A stretch of 64,000 nt of DNA from an uncultured Clostridia bacterium (lineage in GTDB: Bacteria > Bacillota > Clostridia > TANB77 > CAG-508), in NCBI GenBank assembly GCA_947626605.1, contig CANQSV010000001.1:107018-171017 (forward strand), written 5' to 3'. The translations under genes and the position numbers were made by a program. The notes below the pieces were generated by a model. It saw nothing but the letters and a program-made list of their open reading frames with translations, was not told the origin of the DNA and did no database searches. Below are positions 29,668 to 37,822 of this stretch, piece by piece (within the stretch, counting starts at the first letter, position 1; each line of letters begins with the position of its first letter).

Positions 29668-30657
29668 CTATATTGATTTAAAATATTCTTTTAAGCAATT
29701 TTCTAACTCTTGTCTATCTTCAATTCTATTAATCATATCTCTTGTTTTTGTTGCATCTTTCATATTTTTTATATACCATGAAATATGCTTTCTCATTTCT
29801 CTTATTCCAGTATATTCTCCCTTTTCTTTTATTTCTAAATCTATATGTTTTAAAATAACATTTAATTTTTCCTGAGGACTAGGTTGATATTGACTTTTAT
29901 TCCCTGTTTTTAAATAGCTTATTATATTTCTAAACAACCACGGATTTCCCAAAGCACCTCGTCCACACATAATTCCATCTACACCAGTATATTCAAACAT
30001 TCTATAAGCATCTTCTTCACTAAATATATTTCCATTTCCTATAACTGGTATATTAACACTTTCCTTTACTTTTTTTATTATATCTAAATCCACTTCTCCA
30101 GAGAAAAATTCTTCTCTAGTTCTACCATGAATAATTATAGCCGACGCTCCTTTATCTTCTGCAATTCTAGCAATATCCGTAGCCACAGTATTCTTTTCAT
30201 CCCAACCCTTTCTTATTTTTACTGTGACTGGTATATCAACTGATTTAACTACATTTTCAATAATTTCTTCTGCCAATTTTAAATTAGTTAATAATTTACT
30301 TCCATCGCCATTTTTTACTACTTTAGGAGCAGGACATCCCATATTTATATCTACTATATCTGCAAAACTACTTACATATTTTGCGGCTTCCTTCATTGCA
30401 ACAACATCACTTCCAAATATTTGAACAGCTATTGGCTTTTTTTCTCCTTCTATATTTAATAGTTTTTTTGTTTTTTCATCTCCATAATAAATTGCTTTTG
30501 CACTCGCCATTTCTGTATATACTAAGCCTATTCCAAACTCTTTGCATATTATTCTAAATGGCAGGTCTGTAATACCTGCCATTGGAGCTAACATTATATT
30601 ATTTTCTAATTCGACATTTCCTATTTTTAATTTTTTTAAATACATTTCCTTCTCCAT
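29668..30657 (-). CDS. tRNA-dihydrouridine synthase (DusB-like)
   Basis: LAPMAGITDLPFR, DINMGCPAPKVVKNGDGS, IIHGRTREEF, IPVIGNGNIF, IMCGRGALGNPW. Confidence 0.93.
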   Translation of the reverse strand: MEKEMYLKKLKIGNVELENNIMLAPMAGITDLPFRIICKEFGIGLVYTEMASAKAIYYGDEKTKKLLNIEGEKKPIAVQIFGSDVVAMKEAAKYVSSFADIVDINMGCPAPKVVKNGDGSKLLTNLKLAEEIIENVVKSVDIPVTVKIRKGWDEKNTVATDIARIAEDKGASAIIIHGRTREEFFSGEVDLDIIKKVKESVNIPVIGNGNIFSEEDAYRMFEYTGVDGIMCGRGALGNPWLFRNIISYLKTGNKSQYQPSPQEKLNVILKHIDLEIKEKGEYTGIREMRKHISWYIKNMKDATKTRDMINRIEDRQELENCLKEYFKSI

Positions 30658-30698
30658 TATTTATATCATTATGCACTTTCTAAAATTATAATTTATTA

Positions 30699-31808
30699 CT
30701 AATCTACAAATATAGCTTTTTTCCTTCTTCCACTAATATTAAGCAACAACCCTATACATATGAAATTAGTAACTAATGAACTACCTCCATAACTTACAAA
30801 AGGAAGCGGAACTCCTGTAATTGGTAATAGTCCTATTGTCATTCCTATATTTTCTAACATATGAAAGAAAAATAATCCTACAATTCCAATTGCTATGTAT
30901 GATCCCAAATCATCTTTTGCAGTTTTCGCTATATACACTCCTTTAGTTAGTAAAACTACATAGAGAATTACTATTATGCTTGTTGCTATAAATCCAAATT
31001 CTTCTCCAATAACAGCAAATATAAAGTCTGTTGTTTTTGGATATAAGAAACCTAATTGCGTTTGATTTCCCTTTAATAATCCCATTCCAAATAATTGACC
31101 AGCTCCTATCGCTAGTTTTGATTGAATTATGTTATATCCACTACCTCTTGGATCTAATTCAGGATTTAAAAACACATCTATTCTAGCTTTAGCATGTGGT
31201 GGAAGAACATACATATAAGCTAATGGAACTGATATTGTTACTAATAAAATAGCACAAATTATATATTTTTTATTTATACCAGAAACAAAAAGCATAAATA
31301 CCATAGCCATTACATAAGATGCTGCAGTTCCTATATCTGGTTGTATTACTATTAATCCTATTGGAATTCCCATAACTATAAAAAATAGAAACAACTTCCA
31401 AATTTTATTTATTTCTTTTCTACCTTTTTTTTGCAACTTAACTAATAGAACTGATGATGTCATAATTACAAATACCTTTGCTAATTCACTTGGTTGAAAA
31501 TTTAATGATTCAGAGATTTTAAACCAGCTTCTTGCACCATTTATTGGTTTAGTAAACAATACTAATACAAATAGAATTAAAAAAATTGTATAAATAAACG
31601 GTGATATTTTTGCAATTTCTTCATAATCAATCCACATTACTACTATCATTATAGGAATGCTAATAACTGCCCAAACTATTTGCCTTGTTAATTCTCCATT
31701 TCCATCTTCTTTCGTAGCAGAAAATAAAGCAAGCATTCCAATAATCAATAAAATCATTGCACAAACTAAGGTTACCCATTCCATGTTTTTAATTATTTTA
31801 TTTTTCAT
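30699..31808 (-). CDS. rodA: Rod shape-determining protein RodA (SEDS)
   Basis: SEDS signatures: NFQPSELAKVFVI, PDIGTAASYV, ITGVPLPFVSYGGSSLV; adjacent to minDE. Confidence 0.9.
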   Translation of the reverse strand: MKNKIIKNMEWVTLVCAMILLIIGMLALFSATKEDGNGELTRQIVWAVISIPIMIVVMWIDYEEIAKISPFIYTIFLILFVLVLFTKPINGARSWFKISESLNFQPSELAKVFVIMTSSVLLVKLQKKGRKEINKIWKLFLFFIVMGIPIGLIVIQPDIGTAASYVMAMVFMLFVSGINKKYIICAILLVTISVPLAYMYVLPPHAKARIDVFLNPELDPRGSGYNIIQSKLAIGAGQLFGMGLLKGNQTQLGFLYPKTTDFIFAVIGEEFGFIATSIIVILYVVLLTKGVYIAKTAKDDLGSYIAIGIVGLFFFHMLENIGMTIGLLPITGVPLPFVSYGGSSLVTNFICIGLLLNISGRRKKAIFVD

Positions 31809-31841
31809 ATACTTTCCTTCTTATTCTCCTCAAAAACGAAT

Positions 31842-31880
31842 TAACAAATTCTGAATAACAATGTTATCGAGAATTTGTTA
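31842..31880. repeat. Hairpin between minE and rodA
   Basis: TAACAAATTC-TGA-ATAAC...GTTAT-CGA-GAATTTGTTA. Confidence 0.6.
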
Positions 31881-31943
31881 TACTCTTATGAATATTTATC
31901 ACAAAGCTTTCCTTAATAAAATGAGTGCTTACATAACTTTTTG

Positions 31944-32483
31944 TTATACATTTTCACTTTTTACTGTATTAACTACTTGTTCTTCTACACTATCCTCTTC
32001 TGAAATTTCTTTTTTAATTATTTCATTCTCAACTATCTCTATTTTTGAATCTTTTTCTTCAGACTCTTCTTGTTCATTTTCAACTTGATTTTTATTATCA
32101 CTCTCTATTTTCTCATCATTCTGCTTAATTTCTTCTTTTTGCACTTCATCATCTTCTTTTTGAAATACTTTTGCTTTTTTTCTAGCTTCATCCTTTATTG
32201 TCATAATTGGGATATTGGCATATAAAGCTGGAGCACCTGTTGTACCATCATCATTTTGCTTGTTTGTAAGCCTTACATCCATAGCTTTCTCATCTATATC
32301 TATATATTTTTTGATTACTTCTATTATTTCTTGTTTCATTAAATCTAGGAAATCAGCTGATACGTTTGCTCTATCTTGCATCAAAACTAAATGTAGTCTT
32401 TCTTTTGCTGCATCTTTAGAGCGAGTTGTATCTTTTTCCGTTTTTCCAAGCTTTTTAAAAAAATTTACTATGCTTTCAAACAT
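31944..32483 (-). CDS. minE: Cell division topological specificity factor MinE with long acidic C-terminal tail
   Basis: AAKERLHLVLMQDRANVSADFLDLMKQEIIEVIKKYIDID; 179 aa with Glu/Lys-rich extension. Confidence 0.9.
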   Translation of the reverse strand: MFESIVNFFKKLGKTEKDTTRSKDAAKERLHLVLMQDRANVSADFLDLMKQEIIEVIKKYIDIDEKAMDVRLTNKQNDDGTTGAPALYANIPIMTIKDEARKKAKVFQKEDDEVQKEEIKQNDEKIESDNKNQVENEQEESEEKDSKIEIVENEIIKKEISEEDSVEEQVVNTVKSENV

Positions 32484-32503
32484 TTAAATACAACCTCCAT
32501 CTT

Positions 32504-33298
32504 TTATTTTCTGCCAAATATTCTTTTGATTTTCGAAAAGAATCCCTTTTCTCTTCCAGGAATTGTTATTTCTACATTCTCCCCTAATATTCTCTTTGCT
32601 ATTTCTAAATATGCTTTTCCTGATGGAGCTCTTTTATTTGATATTACTGGTTCACCTTTGTTTGTTTGTGTAATTATGTATTCATCATCTGGTACAACTC
32701 CTATTAAATCTATTGAAAGCAAATCTACTATATCATCAACATCCATCATTTCACCTTTTTTTACCATTGATGGGCGAAGTCTGTTTACTACTAATTCTGG
32801 ATTTTTAATTTCTGATGCTTCTAATAGTCCAATAATTCTATCAGCATCTCTAATTGCAGATATTTCAGCTGTAGTAACAACAATTGCTCTATCAGCACCT
32901 GCAATTGCGTTTTTAAACCCTTGCTCTATTCCAGCTGGGCAATCTATTAGAATATAATCAAACTCTTCTTTTAACTTATCAGTTAATTCTTTCATTTGTT
33001 CTTCATTAATGGCACTTTTATCTCTTGTTTGGGCAGCTGGCAACAAAAACAGCTCTTCAAAACGTTTGTCCTTAATAAGGGCTTGTCTTAATTTACATTT
33101 TTCTTCTACAACATCAACTATATCATAAACAATTCTGTTTTCTAAACCCATAACTACATCTAGATTTCTTAAACCTATATCAGTATCAACTAATACAACT
33201 TTTTTTCCTTCTAGAGCTAATGATGAACCTAAGTTAGCTGTTGTTGTAGTTTTACCTACGCCACCTTTTCCAGATGTTATAACAATAACCTCTCCCAT
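32504..33298 (-). CDS. minD: Septum site-determining protein MinD
   Basis: TSGKGGVGKTTTTANLGSSLA, deviant Walker A; C-terminal amphipathic helix GFFSKIKRIFGRK. Confidence 0.96.
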   Translation of the reverse strand: MGEVIVITSGKGGVGKTTTTANLGSSLALEGKKVVLVDTDIGLRNLDVVMGLENRIVYDIVDVVEEKCKLRQALIKDKRFEELFLLPAAQTRDKSAINEEQMKELTDKLKEEFDYILIDCPAGIEQGFKNAIAGADRAIVVTTAEISAIRDADRIIGLLEASEIKNPELVVNRLRPSMVKKGEMMDVDDIVDLLSIDLIGVVPDDEYIITQTNKGEPVISNKRAPSGKAYLEIAKRILGENVEITIPGREKGFFSKIKRIFGRK

Positions 33299-33656
33299 AA
33301 AATTTCCTCCTTATTTGTGCGTAAACTATATTGTATTGTGCCTTATAAAGTTTATATTTAACTCATTATTTATCCTTTTCCCTTTTTTGTTACTAGGGAA
33401 CACTATTTTTCACGATATTATATTATACGAAAAATCGCAAAAAGTCAATTCTATCATTTCAATTTATTTGTAGTAGCAATTATTTGATACTTACAGCCCC
33501 GCAGAGCCCTAGCTTTTATAGTTTTTTATTTTAAAAAATATTTTAACAAGTTAACGGACGGCCAATGTTCTCCCTAAATTTATAGCACTTCAATTCTTTA
33601 CTATATCTACATTTTGCAATGCTTATAAAATGCCCTTGTAGATTGCAATGTTTTCC

Positions 33657-33747
33657 TTGACATTTAGCCCTTTTAAGTATATATTTTATTTGATATGGAA
33701 GTTGCACTATTAGCTATGTTTAAAATTTCTGTGCAACCGCAACTTCC
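33657..33747 (+). promoter_or_regulatory. Promoter and hairpin leader of por operon
   Basis: TTGACA-17 nt-TATATT, then GGAAGTTGCAC...GTGCAACCGCAACTTCC with two overlapping pairings. Confidence 0.65.
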
Positions 33748-33797
33748 CTAGACTTTGGTTCTAATTTGAACTACATTTTTTTAAGGAGGTTTATTAC

Positions 33798-34376
33798 ATG
33801 GATAACTTGATTGAAATTAGATGGCACGGTAGAGGTGGACAAGGTGCAAAAACAGCATCACTTTTACTTGCTGATGCTGCCTTCAATACTGGTAAATATA
33901 TTCAAGGATTTCCTGAATATGGTCCAGAAAGAATGGGTGCTCCTATTACTGCTTATAATCGTATCAGTAACTCCCCAATAACAATACATAGCAATATATA
34001 TGAACCTGATTATGTTGTTGTTGTTGACGATTCACTTTTAGAATCTGTTGATGTTACTGCTGGTTTAAAATCTACAGGAGCTATAATTATTAATACTACT
34101 AAAGATGCTGAATATCTAAAAAGTAAATTAAATTCATATAGTGGTTCTATTTATACTGTAGACGCTAGAAAAATATCTGAAGAAGCTTTAGGGAGATATT
34201 TTCCAAACACACCTATGCTTGCTGCAATAGTAAAAGTAAGTGGTATTATGACAGATGAAGAATTACTAAATGATATGAAAGGATCTTTTAAACATAAATT
34301 TGCAAAGAAACCTGAAGTTATCGAGGGTAATATGAAAGCTCTTGAATTAGCTCTACAACAAGTTAAAAAGATATAA
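33798..34376 (+). CDS. 2-oxoacid (pyruvate-type):ferredoxin oxidoreductase gamma subunit
   Basis: EIRWHGRGGQGAKTASLLLADAAF...GFPEYGPERMGAP. Confidence 0.93.
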   Translation: MDNLIEIRWHGRGGQGAKTASLLLADAAFNTGKYIQGFPEYGPERMGAPITAYNRISNSPITIHSNIYEPDYVVVVDDSLLESVDVTAGLKSTGAIIINTTKDAEYLKSKLNSYSGSIYTVDARKISEEALGRYFPNTPMLAAIVKVSGIMTDEELLNDMKGSFKHKFAKKPEVIEGNMKALELALQQVKKI

Positions 34377-34412
34377 TTCTATATATTCTTAATAAATGGA
34401 AAGGAGAAAATT

Positions 34413-34703
34413 ATGACTGATATAAATTCTAAAACACCTGCAAGTAAATTAACTATAGGTGGAAACATATATAATGCTGGAAATGCAAAAGACTTTAAAA
34501 CTGGCGATTGGCGTTCAGCAAAACCTGTTTTTATAGAAGAAAAATGCAAGCAATGTGGACTTTGCTTCCCTGTTTGCCCTGATGATTCTATTCCTGTAAG
34601 TAAAAATCAAAAAAGAGAAGATTTTAATTACGATTTCTGTAAAGGATGTGGCGTTTGTGCTAAGGTGTGTCCTTTTGGAGCAATTGAAATGAAATCAAAC
34701 TAA
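34413..34703 (+). CDS. 2-oxoacid:ferredoxin oxidoreductase delta subunit, 2x[4Fe-4S]
   Basis: CKQCGLCFPVCPDDSI and CKGCGVCAKVCPFGAI. Confidence 0.93.
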   Translation: MTDINSKTPASKLTIGGNIYNAGNAKDFKTGDWRSAKPVFIEEKCKQCGLCFPVCPDDSIPVSKNQKREDFNYDFCKGCGVCAKVCPFGAIEMKSN

Positions 34704-34716
34704 TAAAAACATAAAT

Positions 34717-34837
34717 CTTCGAAAAGAATTGGGAATTTGGCAAGGCAAACGAACGAGAAAACCGGAGGCGTACGATTGTACTCCGAGGATTTTCGAGGTG
34801 AAGTTTAACACAGCCAAAAACCAATTATTTTCGAAGG
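34717..34837 (+). repeat. Structured palindromic repeat, family C copy 2, inside por operon
   Basis: TTCGAAAAGAATTGGGAATTTGGC-AAGGC-AAAC...GTTT-AACACA-GCCAAAAACCAATTATTTTCGAA; apical GGCGTACGATTGTACTCC. Confidence 0.85.
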
Positions 34838-34858
34838 AAGTGAAAGGAGAAATTTAAC

Positions 34859-36043
34859 ATGTCAATAAGAGAACGTTTAAGTGGTAATGAAGCTGTTGCT
34901 ATTGCTATGAAACAAATCAATCCTGATGTTGTTGCAGCATTTCCTATAACACCTTCAACAGAAATACCACAATACTTTTCAACATTTGTTAGTAACGGAA
35001 CTGTAGATACAGAATTCGTTGCTGTAGAAAGCGAACACAGTGCAATGACTGCATGTATTGGTGCAGAAGCTGCTGGAGGTAGAGCAATGACTGCTACTTC
35101 AGCTAATGGTTTATCTTTAATGTGGGAAATGATTTACATTGCCTCAAGTTTAAGATTACCTATAGTTATGTCTTTAGTTAACCGTGCCGTATCTGGTCCT
35201 TTAAATATTCACAATGACCATTCAGATGCAATGGGTGTTAGAGACGCTGGTTGGATAATGCTATTTAGTGAAAGCAATCAAGAAGCTTATGATAATATGT
35301 TAATGGCTCATAAAATTGCTGAACACAAAGATGTATTACTTCCTTTAATGGTTTGCCAAGATGGCTTTATAACATCTCACTCTATAGAAAATATAGAACT
35401 AGTTGAAGATGACAAAGTAAAAGCATTCGTTGGAGAATATAAACCAGAACATTATTTATTAAATAAAAAAGAGCCTATTGCTGTTGGACCTTTAGATCTT
35501 CAAGCTTATCTATTCGAGCACAAATTCCAACAAGCTGAAGCTATGAGAAAAGCAAAACAAGTTATTCTTGATGTTGCTAAAGAATTTGAAGAATTAACTG
35601 GAAGAAAATATTCTTTCTTCGAAGAATATAAATTAGATGATGCAGAAATTGCTATTGTTTGTATGAACTCAACTGCAGGTACAACTAAAGCTGTTGTAGA
35701 TTCTTTAAGAGCACAAGGTGTAAAAGCTGGGCTATTAAAAGTTCGTGTATTTAGACCTTTCCCTACTGAAGAAATTGCAAATGCTTTAGCACATTTAAAA
35801 GCTGTAGCTGTTTTAGATAAAGCAGATTCATTAAATGCTGCTGGTGGTGCATTATTCGAAGATGTTACTTCAGCAATGTATGTTTCTGGAAAACAAGTAC
35901 CAATGGTAAACTATGTTTACGGTATTGGTGGTAGAGATACTAAAACAGATGACATTGAGGGTGTTTATAAAGATTTAATTGAAATCACAAAATCTGGTAA
36001 AATAGACAATCCTTATAGATATTTTGGATTAAGGGAGGAATAA
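34859..36043 (+). CDS. 2-oxoacid:ferredoxin oxidoreductase alpha subunit
   Basis: GNEAVAIAMKQINPDVVAAFPITPSTEI; ATSANGLSLMWEMIYIASSLRLPIVM. Confidence 0.93.
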   Translation: MSIRERLSGNEAVAIAMKQINPDVVAAFPITPSTEIPQYFSTFVSNGTVDTEFVAVESEHSAMTACIGAEAAGGRAMTATSANGLSLMWEMIYIASSLRLPIVMSLVNRAVSGPLNIHNDHSDAMGVRDAGWIMLFSESNQEAYDNMLMAHKIAEHKDVLLPLMVCQDGFITSHSIENIELVEDDKVKAFVGEYKPEHYLLNKKEPIAVGPLDLQAYLFEHKFQQAEAMRKAKQVILDVAKEFEELTGRKYSFFEEYKLDDAEIAIVCMNSTAGTTKAVVDSLRAQGVKAGLLKVRVFRPFPTEEIANALAHLKAVAVLDKADSLNAAGGALFEDVTSAMYVSGKQVPMVNYVYGIGGRDTKTDDIEGVYKDLIEITKSGKIDNPYRYFGLREE

Positions 36044-36046
36044 AAA

Positions 36047-37003
36047 ATGGCATATAATTTAAAAGAAATTATCGCTGAAAAACCATCTAGATTCACTGCT
36101 GGACATAGAATGTGTGCTGGTTGTGGAGCTCCTATTGTTGGTAGAACAGTTTTAAGAGCCTTAAAAAATGAGGATCACGCAGTTATTTCTTGTGCTACTG
36201 GTTGTATGGAAGTTTCTACATTTATTTATCCATATACTTCTTGGACAGATTCATTTGTTCATACAGCATTTGAAGGTGCAGCTGCAAACCTTGCAGGAGC
36301 CGAAGCTGCTTATAAAGCAATGAAAAGAACTGGAAAACTTCCAGCTGACGAACATACTAAATTTATTGCTTTTGGTGGTGATGGTGGTACTTATGATATA
36401 GGTCTACAAAGTTTATCTGGTGCTATGGAAAGAGGTCATGATATGGTATATGTATGCTATGATAATGGTGCATATATGAATACTGGTATCCAACGTTCTT
36501 CTGCTACACCAAAATTTGCAGATACTACTACTTCCCCTGCCGGAACAAAAATCCCAGGAAAAATGCAATCAAGAAAAGATTTAGCTCAAGTTATGGCTGG
36601 TCATCATTTACCTTATGTTGCACAATCTGCACCACTTGGTAATTTTAAAGATTTGTATGAAAAATCTGAAAAAGCTATATATACAGAAGGAGCTTGTTTC
36701 TTAAATGTTTTAGCTCCATGTCCAAGAGGTTGGGGATATGCAACAGAAGACTTAATGCAAATTATAAAACTTGCTGTTGAAACTTGCTATTGGCCATTAT
36801 ATGAAATAGAGAACGGAAAATATACTATAAACTACAAACCAAAGAACAAACTTCCAATAGAAGAATTCTTAAAACCACAAAAAAGATTTAAACATATGTT
36901 TAAACCTGGCAATGAATGGATGATAGAAGAATTCCAAAAAGAAGTAGATGCTAGATGGAATGAGTTATTAGTATTAGAAGAAGCAACAAACAAAGGCGAA
37001 TAA
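36047..37003 (+). CDS. 2-oxoacid:ferredoxin oxidoreductase beta subunit (TPP-binding)
   Basis: GHRMCAGCGAPIVGRTVL, FGGDGGTYDIGLQSLSGAMERGHDMVYVCYDNGAYMNTG. Confidence 0.93.
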   Translation: MAYNLKEIIAEKPSRFTAGHRMCAGCGAPIVGRTVLRALKNEDHAVISCATGCMEVSTFIYPYTSWTDSFVHTAFEGAAANLAGAEAAYKAMKRTGKLPADEHTKFIAFGGDGGTYDIGLQSLSGAMERGHDMVYVCYDNGAYMNTGIQRSSATPKFADTTTSPAGTKIPGKMQSRKDLAQVMAGHHLPYVAQSAPLGNFKDLYEKSEKAIYTEGACFLNVLAPCPRGWGYATEDLMQIIKLAVETCYWPLYEIENGKYTINYKPKNKLPIEEFLKPQKRFKHMFKPGNEWMIEEFQKEVDARWNELLVLEEATNKGE

Positions 37004-37034
37004 AAAAAGGGCGACCATTGGTCGTCCTTTTTTT
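37003..37034 (+). terminator. Terminator of por operon
   Basis: AAAAAAAGGGCGACCATTGGTCGTCCTTTTTTT. Confidence 0.9.
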
Positions 37035-37067
37035 AATGAATAATGAATAGTGAATAATTAATAATTT

Positions 37068-37559
37068 TTATTTATAGAATTCTTTTAACAATTTTTCTAC
37101 TGGTTTTGGTACATATTCATCTAATGGTTTATTGTTTTTTAATAAATCCATAACAATACTCGAAGATAAAAAACCTAATTTTCCCGCTCTAAAATAGCAA
37201 GTATCAATATTAGCTATCTTCTCATTTGCAGCAGAGATTTGCTCTTCATATTCATAATCTGTACCACTTCTCAAACCTCTAATCAAAATGTTAGCATTCA
37301 TTTCTAATGCTTTATCTGTTGTTAAACCATCATAAAGTACAACTTCTACATTTGCTAATTTTTCAATAGATATAGTTTCTTTAATTGCTTCCATCATCTT
37401 GTCTTTATCTATTCTAATTTCTTTCTCAGTATTATATCCAATTCCAATAATTACTTTTTCGAAACATCTAGAAGCTTTTTTAACTATTTCTAAATGCCCG
37501 TTTGTAAATGGATCAAAAGATCCAGCGTAAAAACCTACCATTCTATTTTTTCCTTTCAA
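37068..37559 (-). CDS. coaD: Phosphopantetheine adenylyltransferase
   Basis: GFYAGSFDPFTNGHLEIVKKA, LIRGLRSGTDYEYE, FLSSSIVMDL. Confidence 0.95.
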   Translation of the reverse strand: MKGKNRMVGFYAGSFDPFTNGHLEIVKKASRCFEKVIIGIGYNTEKEIRIDKDKMMEAIKETISIEKLANVEVVLYDGLTTDKALEMNANILIRGLRSGTDYEYEEQISAANEKIANIDTCYFRAGKLGFLSSSIVMDLLKNNKPLDEYVPKPVEKLLKEFYK

Positions 37560-37620
37560 AATTTCGTTTGTACTATCTGGTCATCCTACAGATGCTGTAG
37601 CTGATTATATATTATATAAA

Positions 37621-37695
37621 AACTCGGGCGACCTACACAGCATACTGAGGCTGTAACAGGCAAAGCCTTAACAACCTCAGCAACTAGTCGCCCTA
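37621..37695 (-). repeat. Palindromic intergenic repeat, family B copy 2
   Basis: Minus strand GGGCGACTAGTTGCTGAGGTTGTTAAGGCTTTGCCTGTTACAGCCTCAGTATGCTGTGTAGGTCGCCC; shares GCTGAGGYTGTTAAGGCTYTGCCTGTT with 7894-8009. Confidence 0.75.
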
Positions 37696-37699
37696 CTAA

Positions 37700-37821
37700 G
37701 TTTGAAAAAGAATTAGTATATTGCTAGGCAGACGAATTTGAAATCAATGAGGCGTACTGGCGTACGTTGATTTGATTTCAAATGATGTCTAACGACGCAA
37801 GATGCTGATTATTTTTCAAAC
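37700..37821 (+). repeat. Structured palindromic repeat, family C copy 3
   Basis: GTTTGAAAAAGAATTAGTATATTGC-TAGGC-AGAC...GTCT-AACGAC-GCAAGATGCTGATTATTTTTCAAAC; apical GGCGTACTGGCGTACG. Confidence 0.85.
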
Positions 37822-37822
37822 G

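Noticed and set aside
33301-33656. Possible further ncRNA in the minD-por intergenic region (TTGCAATG repeats, GC-rich patch near 33495)
   Set aside because: Short direct repeats but no convincing fold, promoter-terminator pair or second copy.
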